Origin: DASYPQ01 sp046155895
GTDB taxonomy: Bacteria; Planctomycetota; UBA1135; GCA-002686595
DNA: 64,000 nucleotides
Direction: 5' to 3'
Assembly (NCBI GenBank): GCA_046155895.1
Contig: JBJXFB010000080.1
Span: 39,050 to 103,049, forward strand
The position numbers and the translations under genes were made by a program. Below are positions 1-12,435 of this stretch, piece by piece. Every line of letters starts with the position of its first letter. The first letter of the stretch is position 1. The notes beneath the pieces are model-generated. The model was not told where the DNA came from, ran no database searches, and was given only the letters and a program-made list of their open reading frames with translations.

Positions 1-1
1 C

Positions 2-526
<525 letters not shown>

Positions 527-540
527 CCGCCCGTCTGGAC

Positions 541-1935
541 ATGGCCACCGAGACGACAGGCTCCGCGCGCTTCCCCGTGATCGCTCCGGGACACTCGTTG
601 TCCACGGTCACCGATCACATCAGCTCGATCGTCCTCCGCCGACGCACGCCGATCGCCTGGTGGATCGCCATCGGCATCACCGGACTCATGTCGGCGATGC
701 TCCTCGTCTCGATCGTCAAGCTCCTCTTCACAGGCGTCGGCATCTGGGGCAACAACCAGCCCGTCGGCTGGGGCTTCGACATCATCAATTTCGTCTGGTG
801 GATCGGCATCGGACACGCGGGAACGCTCATCTCCGCGATCCTCCTCCTCCTGCGGCAGACCTGGCGCACGTCCATCAATCGCTTCGCGGAGGCGATGACG
901 CTCTTCGCGGTCGCCTGCGCCGGCCTCTACCCGCTCCTCCACATGGGGAGGCCTTGGCTGGCCTACTGGCTGCTCCCCTACCCGAACACGATGGGCATGT
1001 GGCCGCAGTTCCGCAGCCCGCTCGTCTGGGACGTCTTCGCGGTCTCGACGTATGCCACCGTCTCGCTGCTCTTCTGGTACGTCGGCCTCATCCCCGACCT
1101 CGCGACGCTCCGCGACCGCGCCAAGCGACCGCTCGCGAAGATCCTCTACGGCATCGGCGCCATGGGCTGGCGCGGAGCAGCGCGGCACTGGGAGCGCTAC
1201 GAGACGTCCTACCTGCTCCTCGCGGGCCTCGCGACGCCGCTCGTGATCTCCGTCCACACGGTCGTGTCGTTCGACTTCGCGGCCGGGATCATCCCGGGCT
1301 GGCACACGACGGTCTTCCCGCCCTACTTCGTCGCCGGCGCGATCTTCGCGGGCTTCGCGATGGTCCTCACGCTCGCGATCCCGCTGCGCAAACTCTACGC
1401 GCTCGAGGATTTCATCACCGCGCGCCACCTCGACAACATGGCGAAGGTGATGCTCGCGACGGGGCTGATCGTCACCTACGGCTACGCGATCGAGGCGTTC
1501 ACGGCCTGGTACTCGGGGAATCCGTACGAGTCCTACATGCTCCAGAATCGGCTGACGGGGCCGTATGCGTTCCAGTACTGGGCGCTCCTCGCGTGCAACG
1601 TGCTCGTCCCGCAGCTCCTCTGGTTCCGCGAGGCTCGCCGCAACATCTACGTCCTCTTCTTCGTCGCGATGGCTGTGAACGTCGGCATGTGGCTCGAGCG
1701 CTTCGTCATCATCGTCACGAGCCTCCACCGCGACTTCCTCCCGTCCTCCTGGGGCATGTACAGCGGAACGCGCTGGGACTGGGCGATGTTCCTCGGGACG
1801 ATCGGTTTCTTCCTCTTCCTGATGCTCCTGTTCATCCGCTTCCTGCCGGTGATCTCGATCTTCGAGATGCGCACGCTCGTGCCGACCGGCGACAAGCACG
1901 CCCAAGGCGCGGACGCGCGAAAGGGACACGGCTGA
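541..1935 (+). CDS. actC: Alternative complex III membrane subunit ActC (NrfD family)
   Basis: ActC is the NrfD/PsrC-type integral membrane subunit that forms the quinol-binding side of alternative complex III. The 464-residue protein has about ten hydrophobic segments, beginning near residue 36 (WWIAIGITGLMSAMLLVSI) and ending near residue 425 (FLGTIGFFLFLMLLFIRFL), and matches the usual family length. NrfD-type features such as GIGHAGTLISAILLL and the conserved WLERFVII region are visible. The next gene, actD, starts only four bases after the stop, which supports one polycistronic message. No unusual feature was seen. Confidence 0.95.
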   Translation: MATETTGSARFPVIAPGHSLSTVTDHISSIVLRRRTPIAWWIAIGITGLMSAMLLVSIVKLLFTGVGIWGNNQPVGWGFDIINFVWWIGIGHAGTLISAILLLLRQTWRTSINRFAEAMTLFAVACAGLYPLLHMGRPWLAYWLLPYPNTMGMWPQFRSPLVWDVFAVSTYATVSLLFWYVGLIPDLATLRDRAKRPLAKILYGIGAMGWRGAARHWERYETSYLLLAGLATPLVISVHTVVSFDFAAGIIPGWHTTVFPPYFVAGAIFAGFAMVLTLAIPLRKLYALEDFITARHLDNMAKVMLATGLIVTYGYAIEAFTAWYSGNPYESYMLQNRLTGPYAFQYWALLACNVLVPQLLWFREARRNIYVLFFVAMAVNVGMWLERFVIIVTSLHRDFLPSSWGMYSGTRWDWAMFLGTIGFFLFLMLLFIRFLPVISIFEMRTLVPTGDKHAQGADARKGHG

Positions 1936-1939
1936 TCGC

Positions 1940-2488
1940 ATGGCGACACCCTTGGTCCGAGCGCAACCGATCTACGGCTACCTGGTCGAGTTCGACGACC
2001 AGGGCAGTCTCCTCGCGGCCGCGCGGACCGTGAAAGACAAGGGCTACCAGGTCGTCGAAGCCTACAGCCCGCTTCCGATCCACGGTCTCGCCGACATCCT
2101 CGGCTGGAAGAACCATCTCCCCGCGATCGTGTTCGCGGGCGGGCTCGTCGGAGCATGCGTCGGCTTCGGGCTGCAGTACTGGGCCTCGGTGATCGAGTAC
2201 CCGATGAGCGTCGGCGGCAAGCCCCTCAACTCGTGGCCCGCGTTCATCGTGCCGACCTTCGAGTGCACGATCCTCTTCGCTGCCGCGTCGGCGGTGTTCG
2301 GGATGCTCTGGTTGAACGGCCTGCCGCAACCCTACCACCCGGTCTTCAACGTCCCGCACTTCGTCGAGGCCTCACGCGACAAGTTCTTCCTGATGATCCT
2401 GTCGCGCGACCCGAGCTTCGACATGGCGGGGACGAAGAAGTTCCTCGAGTCGCTCGCGCCCGTCTCGCTGGAGGAGGTGCCGCATTGA
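1940..2488 (+). CDS. actD: Alternative complex III subunit ActD (DUF3341)
   Basis: ActD is a small membrane-anchored subunit of alternative complex III. The 182-residue protein has the DUF3341 layout: a soluble N-terminal domain that begins YGYLVEFDDQGSLLAAARTV, then two central membrane segments (about residues 55-80 and 105-130), then a short C-terminal tail containing HPVFNVPHF and FLMILSRDPSFD. The stop overlaps the TTG start of actE (TTGA). It sits between actC and actE as in known act operons. Confidence 0.93.
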   Translation: MATPLVRAQPIYGYLVEFDDQGSLLAAARTVKDKGYQVVEAYSPLPIHGLADILGWKNHLPAIVFAGGLVGACVGFGLQYWASVIEYPMSVGGKPLNSWPAFIVPTFECTILFAAASAVFGMLWLNGLPQPYHPVFNVPHFVEASRDKFFLMILSRDPSFDMAGTKKFLESLAPVSLEEVPH

Positions 2489-3051
2489 AGGTGCTTCCCG
2501 CGATCCTCGCCCTCGCGTGCCTGGCCTCCGGGTGCCGCCGCGACATGCAGGACCAGCCGCGCTACGGGCCCCTCCGGCCGTCTGCGTTCTTCGCGGACGG
2601 CCGCTCGGCGCGGCCGCTCGTGCCCGGCACGATCGCACGCGGGCACCTCGACGAGGACGACCACCTCCACCGCGGCCGGATCGACGGCGAACTCGCCGCG
2701 ACGTTCCCCTTCCCGGTCACCGCCGAGGTCCTCGAGCGCGGCCGGGAGCGCTTCGACATCTCCTGCTCGCCATGCCACGGCCGTGTCGGCGACGGCGACG
2801 GGATGATCGTGCGGCGCGGCTTGCGCCGACCGCCCTCGTACCACATCGAGCGTCTCCGCAAGTCGCCTCCGGGCTATTTCTTCGACGTGATGACCAACGG
2901 TTTCGGCGCCATGGTCGACGTCTCCGACCGCGTGAGCGTCGAGGACCGCTGGGCGATCGCCGCGTACATCCGCGCGCTCCAGCGGAGCCAGGGCGCGACT
3001 CTCGACGACGTCCCGCCCGAAGAGCGCGAGCGCCTGCGGAGGTCGCCGTGA
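2485..3051 (+). CDS. actE: Alternative complex III cytochrome c subunit ActE
   Basis: ActE is the monohaem cytochrome c of alternative complex III that relays electrons to the terminal oxidase. I chose the TTG start at 2485 because GAGGAGG lies seven bases upstream and the frame then opens with a lipoprotein signal ending LACLASGC (Cys17). The mature part contains the family motif SARPLVPGTIARG and one haem site CSPCHG (Cys94, Cys97, His98), followed by a cytochrome c helix ending WAIAAYIRALQ. The gene overlaps actD by four bases and actF by four bases (GTGA). The length of 188 residues is normal. Confidence 0.93.
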   Translation: MKVLPAILALACLASGCRRDMQDQPRYGPLRPSAFFADGRSARPLVPGTIARGHLDEDDHLHRGRIDGELAATFPFPVTAEVLERGRERFDISCSPCHGRVGDGDGMIVRRGLRRPPSYHIERLRKSPPGYFFDVMTNGFGAMVDVSDRVSVEDRWAIAAYIRALQRSQGATLDDVPPEERERLRRSP

Positions 3052-4223
3052 AGCCGACCCTTCGCCACGAGCTCGATTCGATCCAGAAGCGGGCGCTGCT
3101 CGTCGGCGCCGTCGCGTCTGTCGCCGCGGTCGCCGGACTCCTCGCCGACCCGCTCCAGTTCCACCGCTCCTACCTCGTCGCCTGGCTCTTCTGGCTCGGC
3201 CTCGGCCTCGGCAGCCTCGCGATCGTGATGCTCCATCACATGACGGGAGGTTCGTGGGGCTTCGCGATCCGGCGGCTGCTCGAGGCGGGCATGCGCACGC
3301 TGCCTCTGCTCGCGGTGCTCTTCGTGCCGATCGCGCTCGGGCTCGAGAGGCTGTATCCGTGGACGGACGAGGCGAAGGTCGCGAGCGATCACCTGCTGCA
3401 GCACAAGCAGCCGTACCTGAATGCGCCGTTCTTCCTGGCGCGGACCGCCGGCTTCTTCGTCCTGTGGATCGGCGCGGCCGCGATCATCCTCCGCCTGGCG
3501 TGGAAGTCCGACCGCACGGGCGACAAGAAGCACGAGAAACGCGCGCGGCTGCTCTCCGGTCCGATCCTCGCGATGTACGGCGTCACGATGACGTTCGCGG
3601 CGATCGACTGGGCGATGTCGCTCGAGCCGCACTGGTTCTCGACGATGTACGGCGTGATCTTCGTCGTCGGCCAGGTGCTCTCCACTCTGGCGTTCGCGAT
3701 CATCGCCTCGTCCTGGCTCGGCCGGCACGACCCGTTCAAGCGCTTCCTCACGGCCGATCACTTCCAAGACCTCGGCAACCTGATGTTCGCGTTCGTCCTC
3801 CTGTGGGCGTACACGAGCTTCTCCCAGTTCCTGATCATCTGGTCGGCGAACGTTTCGGAGGAGACGCCGTGGTATCTGGCTCGCACGCACGGCGGCTGGC
3901 AGGTCCTCGCGCTCTCGCTGGCGCTCCTGCACTTCGCGGTGCCCTTCCTCCTGCTCCTGTGGCGCCGCATCAAACGCGACACGCGCGTTCTCCCCTTCGT
4001 CGCGCTCCTGATCCTCGGCATGCGCTTCGTCGACGTCACGTGGCTCGTCGGGCCGTCCTTCCATCCCGAGGGTCTCTCGCTCCACTGGCTCGATCTCGCG
4101 ATCCCGGTCGCGATCGGCGGCCTGTGGCTCGCATTCTTCGTGCACAACCTGAAGGGCCGTCCGCTGATCTCGCTGCAGGACGCGAAGCTCGAGACGATGC
4201 TCGAGCAACCCAGTCGAGGCTGA
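3048..4223 (+). CDS. actF: Alternative complex III membrane subunit ActF
   Basis: ActF is the second large membrane subunit of alternative complex III, with a ten-helix fold similar to ActC. The GTG start at 3048 overlaps the actE stop, and GGAGG at 3037-3041 precedes it. The 391-residue protein carries many membrane segments and recognisable family pieces such as MLHHMTGGSWGFAIRRLLEA and AIDWAMSLEPHWFSTMYG, the latter also found in ActC-like proteins. It is followed two bases later by a small membrane-protein gene. An in-frame extension upstream exists but would read through actE in a shadow frame, so it is rejected. Confidence 0.93.
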   Translation: MKPTLRHELDSIQKRALLVGAVASVAAVAGLLADPLQFHRSYLVAWLFWLGLGLGSLAIVMLHHMTGGSWGFAIRRLLEAGMRTLPLLAVLFVPIALGLERLYPWTDEAKVASDHLLQHKQPYLNAPFFLARTAGFFVLWIGAAAIILRLAWKSDRTGDKKHEKRARLLSGPILAMYGVTMTFAAIDWAMSLEPHWFSTMYGVIFVVGQVLSTLAFAIIASSWLGRHDPFKRFLTADHFQDLGNLMFAFVLLWAYTSFSQFLIIWSANVSEETPWYLARTHGGWQVLALSLALLHFAVPFLLLLWRRIKRDTRVLPFVALLILGMRFVDVTWLVGPSFHPEGLSLHWLDLAIPVAIGGLWLAFFVHNLKGRPLISLQDAKLETMLEQPSRG

Positions 4224-4224
4224 C

Positions 4225-4617
4225 ATGGCGCGGCACGAAGCGAACGACCACTTGAGCGGTTACCAGCCCTACGAGGAGCGCGTGCGCCCCGTCGTAATCT
4301 TCACGCTCGTGCTCACGGTCGGGACCCTCGCCGTTCTCGGACTGATGAAGCTCGCGCACGACTCGTTCGAAAAGGAGATCCGCGAGGCGTCCAAGCCCAT
4401 CCATCCGCTCGCCGCCGAGCGCGAGACGCCGCCCGAGCCCCGCCTCCAGGCGAATCCCGCGATCGACCTCGACGCGTTCCGCGCCAGGGAGAGCGATCGC
4501 CTCTCGACCTACGGCTGGGTCGACCGCCAGGCCGGAGTCGTCCACGTGCCAATCGAGCGCGCGATGGAGCTCGTCGCGAAGGACGGCCTGCCGGTCAGGG
4601 AAGGAGGCGGAAGGTAG
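4225..4617 (+). CDS. Small single-span membrane protein of the act/cox operon
   Basis: I do not recognise a named family. The 130-residue protein has one membrane segment near residues 27-45 (VVIFTLVLTVGTLAVLGLM), a short cytoplasmic N-terminus and an extracytoplasmic tail of about 85 residues. The tail is rich in Pro and charged residues and contains LSTYGWVDRQAGVVHVPIERAMELV. That YGWVD..AG.VHIPI-type motif recurs in small proteins encoded next to cytochrome oxidases and SCO proteins. It lies two bases after actF and abuts sco directly (the stop TAG overlaps nothing; the next ATG is adjacent). A role in assembling or stabilising the complex III-oxidase supercomplex is inferred from position alone. 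Confidence 0.75.
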   Translation: MARHEANDHLSGYQPYEERVRPVVIFTLVLTVGTLAVLGLMKLAHDSFEKEIREASKPIHPLAAERETPPEPRLQANPAIDLDAFRARESDRLSTYGWVDRQAGVVHVPIERAMELVAKDGLPVREGGGR

Positions 4618-5430
4618 ATGGGACCGCGCTGCGCACTCGTCCTGCTCCTCGCCGCGCTCGCCGGGCCCGCGGTCGCGCAGGCACAGGAGGCGTCGAGAAT
4701 CGTCCGCGAGGTCGGGATCGACCAGCGGCTCGGCGAGGAAGTCTCCCTCGACCTGCCCTTCGTCGACGAGTCAGGGCGCGACGTGCGGATCGGCGACTAC
4801 TTCGACGACCGGCCGGTCATCCTCGTCTTCGTCTACAACCGCTGTCCGATGCTCTGCTCGCAGGTCCTGAACGGCCTCGTGCACTCGCTGCGGCCGATCG
4901 ACCTCGATCCTGGAGAGGACTTCGAGATCGTGACCGTCAGCATCGACCCGCGCGAGTCGACCGAACTGGCGGCGCGGAAGAAGTCGGCCTACGTGGAGGA
5001 GTACGGGCGCGCGGGAGCCGAGAAGGGCTGGCACTTCCTCGTCGGGGGCGAGGACTCGATCCGACGCCTCACGGAAGAGGTCGGCTTCCGCTACGTCTAC
5101 GACCCCGCGACGGACGAGTTCGCGCACGCGAGTGGTTTCGTCGTGCTGACGCCAGGAGGCGTGCTCTCGCGCTACTTCTACGGGCTCGAGAACCCGGCGG
5201 GAGACCTGCGCCTGGCGCTCATCGAATCCTCGGAGGGCCGCATCGGGTCGCTCGTCGACCAGGTGCTGCTGCTCTGCTACCACTACGACCCGACGACCGG
5301 GCGGTACGGCTTCGCGATCATGAGCGCGCTGCGCGCCCTCGGCGTGCTGACGGTACTCGCGATCGCCGCATTCGTCGGGCTCATGCTCCATCGCGGCCGC
5401 AGGACGCCGCGGCTCCAGGCGGGAGGCTGA
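4618..5430 (+). CDS. SCO1/SenC family copper chaperone for the CuA site
   Basis: SCO proteins deliver copper to, or reduce, the CuA centre of cytochrome oxidase subunit II. This 270-residue protein has a cleavable signal (through AVAQAQ), a thioredoxin fold with the copper-binding motif NRCPMLC (Cys76, Cys80), and the conserved distal His in FAHASGFVVL. It ends with a C-terminal membrane helix (about residues 240-262), a feature seen in SCO homologues from act/cox operons. Placement immediately upstream of coxB matches this function. Confidence 0.92.
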   Translation: MGPRCALVLLLAALAGPAVAQAQEASRIVREVGIDQRLGEEVSLDLPFVDESGRDVRIGDYFDDRPVILVFVYNRCPMLCSQVLNGLVHSLRPIDLDPGEDFEIVTVSIDPRESTELAARKKSAYVEEYGRAGAEKGWHFLVGGEDSIRRLTEEVGFRYVYDPATDEFAHASGFVVLTPGGVLSRYFYGLENPAGDLRLALIESSEGRIGSLVDQVLLLCYHYDPTTGRYGFAIMSALRALGVLTVLAIAAFVGLMLHRGRRTPRLQAGG

Positions 5431-5437
5431 GGCGGGC

Positions 5438-8044
<2,607 letters not shown>

Positions 8045-8055
<11 letters not shown>

Positions 8056-8743
8056 CGCGACCAACGCCGCCGGCGCGGCTCACGCCGCCCATGAGCAGCA
8101 CGTCGAAGGGCTCGCGCACCACTTCGTGAGCCTCGAGCAGCAGCACGAGGCATCGCGACTGGGGATGTGGGCGTTCCTCGCGACCGAAGTGATGTTCTTC
8201 GGCGGGTTGTTCACGGGCTACGCCGTGTACCGGAACATGTATCCCGAAGCGTTCCGGCTCGCGAGCCACCATCTCGACATCGGGTTGGGCGCGACGAACA
8301 CGGTGATCCTGATCGGATCGAGCTTGACGATGGCGCTGGCGATCCGCGCCGCGCAGGTGGGGAAGCGGAATGCGCAGGTCGGCCACCTGATCGCGACGAT
8401 GGTGCTCGGAACGGCGTTCCTCGTGATCAAGGGCTTCGAGTACCACCACAAGTGGGTCGATCACCTGATGCCCGGCCCGAGCTTCGACGTCGCCCAGTTC
8501 GGCGCGGAAGGCGGCCACGCGCGGATCTTCTTCTCGTTCTACTTCGTCATGACGGGCCTGCACGCCTTCCACATGGTGGTGGGCTTCGGCCTGCTCGCGT
8601 GGGTCGCCGCGCGCGCGCGGCGAGGCGAGTTCACGCCGCAGCACCACTCCGCGCTCGAGATGACGGGCCTCTACTGGCACTTCGTGGACCTCGTGTGGAT
8701 CTTCCTGTTCCCGTTGCTGTACCTGATCGGACGCCACCATTGA
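8045..8743 (+). CDS. coxC: Cytochrome c oxidase subunit III
   Basis: This is the haem-copper oxidase subunit III, a structural membrane subunit. The 232-residue protein shows five or more hydrophobic segments and conserved pieces LGMWAFLATEVMFFGGLF, FVIKGFEYHHKW-like (LVIKGFEYHHKWVDH), FMTGLHAFHMVVG-like and LYWHFVDLVWIFLFPLLYL. It starts at TTG 8045 inside the end of coxA (11-base overlap), with AGGAGG about eight bases upstream; no ATG fits before the conserved region except later ones that would cut it. Confidence 0.94.
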
Positions 8744-8756
8744 GCGAGGACGACGG

Positions 8757-9041
8757 ATGAGCGAGCACATCGTTCCGCTGAAGACCTACTACGCGATCTT
8801 CGCCGCGCTGCTCGTGGGGACCGCCGTGACGGTGGGAGTCGCGTTCCTCGACCTGGGCCCGATGAACACCGTGGTCGCGATCACGATCGCGGTGATCAAG
8901 GCGCTGCTGGTGATCCTCTACTTCATGCACGTGAAGTATTCGAGCCGGCTGACGTGGGTGTTCGCCGGCGCAGGCTTCGCTTGGCTCGTGCTGATGATCG
9001 GCTTGACGATCGCGGACTTCGATACGCGCGGGTGGATCTAG
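8757..9041 (+). CDS. coxD: Cytochrome c oxidase subunit IV (prokaryotic type)
   Basis: This small 94-residue protein has three membrane helices and the COX4_pro pattern, including KTYYAIFAALLVGTAVTV, the helix AITIAVIKALLVILYFMHVK, and a last hydrophobic stretch ending in GWI. It closes the operon, 13 bases after coxC. The convergent neighbour on the other strand ends within its last four bases, so transcription of the two genes meets here with no room for a separate terminator. Confidence 0.9.
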   Translation: MSEHIVPLKTYYAIFAALLVGTAVTVGVAFLDLGPMNTVVAITIAVIKALLVILYFMHVKYSSRLTWVFAGAGFAWLVLMIGLTIADFDTRGWI

Positions 9042-10828
9042 GGCGACCAGAGCACCCGCCCGGTCTGCGTGTTGTTGAAATTGCTCGTCGGGGGGCAGCC
9101 CCCCAGCGCCACGTTGTCGCGATAGAACACGAAGTACCAACGGGACTGGGCAACCTGGATGGTGTCTCCGAGGGCGGCCGAGCGGACCGAAACGGGCTGA
9201 TCGCCGGCGACGAAATCCGGAGCGGTGATTCTGCCCCCCGACGCACTCTTCGCGTACAGGCGCTTGAACGTGCCCGAAGTGCAGCGCACACCCATTCCGA
9301 AGGCGATTCCCGAAAGGCCCCCGCCCGTCCACTGACTCACGATGCTGAGGGCCGTCGGGCGCTGTCCGCTCGTCGTGAAGACGAGCGAGTCCGAGGAAAG
9401 GTACGTCCCGCCCGAGGCGGAAAGGACGGCGCCGCCCGTCGACGAGGAGTTGTCGCAGCCCCGGCCGGGTCCGCTCGGCGGATTCCCGCACGGACATGGG
9501 ATCACTCCGCCCGCGCCCGGGTCGCAGAGGCTCTCGAAGTTCGTTCCCCCGAACCGGTCGACCACAAAGACATCGTCGTGTCCATTCCAGTCGCCGTACA
9601 CCAGGTTGCCGTAACCGCTCGTGATGCCCACGAATCGTCCATCTCGGGTGATCGTCGACGTCGTGCAGTCCCAACCCGGCGGCGGGACACCGAGAGGCAC
9701 GGTCACGAGCTCCGTGGTGCCGCTCAGGCGGTCGCGGAGGTAGACGTTGGCCCCGATGAGCGCCCCGGGAACGAGGTTCGTCGCGTAGCTGGCGAAGGCC
9801 ACATAGCGACCGTCCCCGGAGATCTGGGCAGCGCTGCTGTAGTAGTCCCCCTCCACCCCGCCCCCACCGATGCTCACCCGTTCGGTCGTGTCGGTCTGGA
9901 GGTCGCGGACGAAGACGTCCACGGCTGCGTTCGTGTCGCCGGGGACGAGGTTCGTGGCGGTGCTCGTGAACGCCACATGACGGCCGTCGGCGGAGAACCC
10001 GAGGCCCCAGTACCCCGACTCGAGATTGGCCTCAACGCCGTTCGAGTCCACGCTCGCTCGCTCGGTCGTCCCGAGTTGCATGTCGCGGACGAAGATGTCG
10101 AAGGTGCCGTTCGTGTCGCCGGGCACCAGGTTGCTCGCCGAGCTGTAGAACGCCACGAATCGGCCGTCGTCGGAGAGGTAGGGGCGCCTGCACTGCGCAT
10201 TCGCCTCCTCTCCCGTGGAACTCACGCTTACCCGCACCGTCGTTCCGAGCTGGCGATCGCGGAGGAAGATGTCGAACGTGTCGTTCGTGTCCGCGGGAAC
10301 GAGGTTGTCCGCGAAGCTGCTGAACACGACCCAGCGCCCGTCGGCGGAGATGGAACCACCCGAGCACGAGCCCTCGCCTCCCACCTCGTTCGAATCGACG
10401 CTGATCTGCTCGGTGGTCGAGAGCTGCCGGTCCCGGAGAAAGATGTCGGTGTTGGAGCCGCTGGCGTCTGTGGGAGCGAGATTCGATGCCGCGCTCTCAA
10501 ACGTCACGAACCGGCCATCGGCGGAGATCCTCGGCGAGTAGCTCCCCCCGTTGCCGGGGACTCCATTGGTGTTTTGGCTGACGTACTCCGTGGTGCCGTT
10601 CACCCGGTCGCGAACATAGATGTGGTTGCCCACGAGCCCGGGAATGAAGTTGGTCGCCTTGCTCTGGAACGCAACGAATCGGCCGTCCACGGAGAGTCGA
10701 GCACCGACGCTCCCGTGGTTCCCCTGCAGTCCGGCCGTAGAAAGGCTCACCCGCTGCGTCACCTGCGCCCACGCCGTGCTTCCCAGGACTAGCGCCGGAA
10801 CCAGTACTCCAGATCGCAGGCGGCTCAT
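9038..10828 (-). CDS. Secreted TolB-like beta-propeller protein with Cys-rich C-terminal domain
   Basis: The 596-residue protein begins with a signal peptide (ends TAWAQ). About seven repeats of roughly 58 residues follow, each carrying SADGRFVAFxS, NLVPGDTN and a DIFVRD-type strand, the WD40/TolB propeller pattern. The last ~160 residues form a separate domain with CPCGNPP, GCDNSSSTGGA, a GVRCTSG turn, RWYFVFYRDN and a terminal TQTGRVLWSP. I associate that C-terminal domain with large secreted protein families of uncultured Planctomycetota; its function is unknown to me. A role in cell-surface binding or recognition is only a guess. It is monocistronic and convergent with coxD. The DNA repeats of the propeller are recognisable at nucleotide level. 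Confidence 0.75.
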   Translation of the reverse strand: MSRLRSGVLVPALVLGSTAWAQVTQRVSLSTAGLQGNHGSVGARLSVDGRFVAFQSKATNFIPGLVGNHIYVRDRVNGTTEYVSQNTNGVPGNGGSYSPRISADGRFVTFESAASNLAPTDASGSNTDIFLRDRQLSTTEQISVDSNEVGGEGSCSGGSISADGRWVVFSSFADNLVPADTNDTFDIFLRDRQLGTTVRVSVSSTGEEANAQCRRPYLSDDGRFVAFYSSASNLVPGDTNGTFDIFVRDMQLGTTERASVDSNGVEANLESGYWGLGFSADGRHVAFTSTATNLVPGDTNAAVDVFVRDLQTDTTERVSIGGGGVEGDYYSSAAQISGDGRYVAFASYATNLVPGALIGANVYLRDRLSGTTELVTVPLGVPPPGWDCTTSTITRDGRFVGITSGYGNLVYGDWNGHDDVFVVDRFGGTNFESLCDPGAGGVIPCPCGNPPSGPGRGCDNSSSTGGAVLSASGGTYLSSDSLVFTTSGQRPTALSIVSQWTGGGLSGIAFGMGVRCTSGTFKRLYAKSASGGRITAPDFVAGDQPVSVRSAALGDTIQVAQSRWYFVFYRDNVALGGCPPTSNFNNTQTGRVLWSP

Positions 10829-10870
10829 GTTCGCTGTCTCCTCAGTGAGGGTGGCTTGCCAAGCCCTATC

Positions 10871-11509
10871 CTAGCGGCCGATCTCGGTTCTCGCGCCGGC
10901 TGCCTGCAGGTGCTCGCGGTACCAGCCGACCCCCTCGCTGGCGCGTCCGGGGAGAGACCGGGTGCCCCAGACCACGGAAAGGGTTCGACGCGTCCCGGCG
11001 TGCGTTTTCGTGCGCTGCGAGTCCTTCACCGCGTTCGCGCACGGGCCCTCGGCGTCGAAGAGGCACAAGAGCCCCTCGAGATCAATCGTCTGCCCCGTCC
11101 GGTTGAACACGTAGCTCGCGCCCGCAGACGCGATTCCGATCCGGAACGGCTCGCGCGCGAGAACGAGGTCGACCACGCTGATCGGCAGCCCCGAATGCAG
11201 CGACACCGCGTTGCACGCGTCGACCGCGAGATTGATCGGCTCGAGCGTCCCCGCGGCCGCCGCGCCGATCAGGTACTCGCTCGCGGGCTTTCCGCGGCCC
11301 GTCGGCTTGTATCCGCCGTGCCGCAGCAGGTCGCGCACGGCCTTCCGCACGGCATCGTCGCTCGTCATCGGCGCCGGCGCTCCGGCCCGCAGCAGCGCGA
11401 GACACTCCGGAGGCGTCACCATCTCCCTTAGCGTTCGGGGAAACTCTGTGACGAACACGCCTGCCTCGAGCGTCGGGTGGTCGTCGATCGTGATCGGCGG
11501 GAGCTTCAT
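10871..11509 (-). CDS. B3/4 (tRNA-binding) domain protein
   Basis: The 212-residue protein matches the B3/4 domain, the editing-site fold of phenylalanyl-tRNA synthetase beta chains that also occurs free-standing. Diagnostic is NLAVDACNAVSLHSGLPISVVD at its centre (about residues 98-120), followed by YVFNRTGQTIDLEGLLCLFD. Free-standing members are thought to act on mischarged tRNA or amino-acid adducts; the substrate cannot be told here. It is divergent from the dienelactone hydrolase gene, with 50 bases between the two starts. Confidence 0.78.
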   Translation of the reverse strand: MKLPPITIDDHPTLEAGVFVTEFPRTLREMVTPPECLALLRAGAPAPMTSDDAVRKAVRDLLRHGGYKPTGRGKPASEYLIGAAAAGTLEPINLAVDACNAVSLHSGLPISVVDLVLAREPFRIGIASAGASYVFNRTGQTIDLEGLLCLFDAEGPCANAVKDSQRTKTHAGTRRTLSVVWGTRSLPGRASEGVGWYREHLQAAGARTEIGR

Positions 11510-11559
11510 CGGCTACACTCGGCGTCGAATCGCCGCAGGCACATCGTACGGAGGAAGCC

Positions 11560-12417
11560 ATGATCACCGCACTCGTCTCTCTCGCTCTCTTGTTCGCCGC
11601 CCCGCTCCAGGAGAAGGCCGCGCAGGACAAGGCGCCGCAGGAGAAGAAGCCGGCCGGAGAGATCACGGAGGAGGAGTTCAAGAAGCTCCACGAGCTCAAG
11701 CAGGAGGCCGCGCCGCCGTCGAAGGGCACGATGGTCGAGATCGCGAAATCGAAGGCCTACCTCTCGCTCCCTGAAGGCGCGAAGGCCCCGATGCCCGCCG
11801 TCGTCGTCATCCACGAGTGGTGGGGACTCAACGACCACGTCAAGCACTGGGCGGACCGCCTCGCGGCCGACGGCTACGCCGCCGTCGCCGTCGACCTCTA
11901 CGGCGGCACGGTCGCGACAACGCCCGACGAGGCGAACGCGGAGATGAAGAAGGTCGACCCGGCGCGCTCGAAGGAGATCCTGCTCGCTGCCCTCGCGTTC
12001 CTGAAGGACGATCCGCGCGTCCAGGCGACGAAGCGCGGCTCGATCGGCTGGTGCTTCGGCGGCAAGATGTCGCTCCAGCTCGCGCTCGCGGCGCCGGATC
12101 TCGACGCGGCGGTGATGTACTACGGCCATCCCGAGCTGGATCCCATGAAGCTCGAACCCATGATGGCGCCGCTGCTCGGCATCTTCGGCACGAAGGACTC
12201 GAGCATTCCTCCGAAGATGGTGGAGAAGTTCCAGAACGCGCTCACGGAGGCGAAGAAGGAGCACACGATCTTCTCGTACGAAGCCCAGCACGCCTTCGCC
12301 AACCCGAGCAATCCGAAGTACGACGAGGAGAACGCGGGCAAGGCTTGGATCGAGGTGCGGAAGTTCCTCGAGAAGCACCTCAAGGCACCAGCGGAGGCCA
12401 GGGTCGAGCCGAAGTAG
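11560..12417 (+). CDS. Secreted dienelactone hydrolase family protein
   Basis: This is an alpha/beta hydrolase of the dienelactone hydrolase family, which opens lactone rings or cleaves esters. The 285-residue protein starts with a signal-like hydrophobic stretch (LVSLALLFAAPLQ) followed by a Lys/Glu/Pro-rich linker, so it is probably exported. The catalytic triad is visible: nucleophile Cys165 in SIGWCFGGK, Asp213 in FGTKDSS and His244 in EAQHAFANP. GGAGGA lies six bases before the ATG. The natural substrate is unknown. Confidence 0.88.
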   Translation: MITALVSLALLFAAPLQEKAAQDKAPQEKKPAGEITEEEFKKLHELKQEAAPPSKGTMVEIAKSKAYLSLPEGAKAPMPAVVVIHEWWGLNDHVKHWADRLAADGYAAVAVDLYGGTVATTPDEANAEMKKVDPARSKEILLAALAFLKDDPRVQATKRGSIGWCFGGKMSLQLALAAPDLDAAVMYYGHPELDPMKLEPMMAPLLGIFGTKDSSIPPKMVEKFQNALTEAKKEHTIFSYEAQHAFANPSNPKYDEENAGKAWIEVRKFLEKHLKAPAEARVEPK

Positions 12418-12435
12418 CTCGACTTCGTCGGCGAC

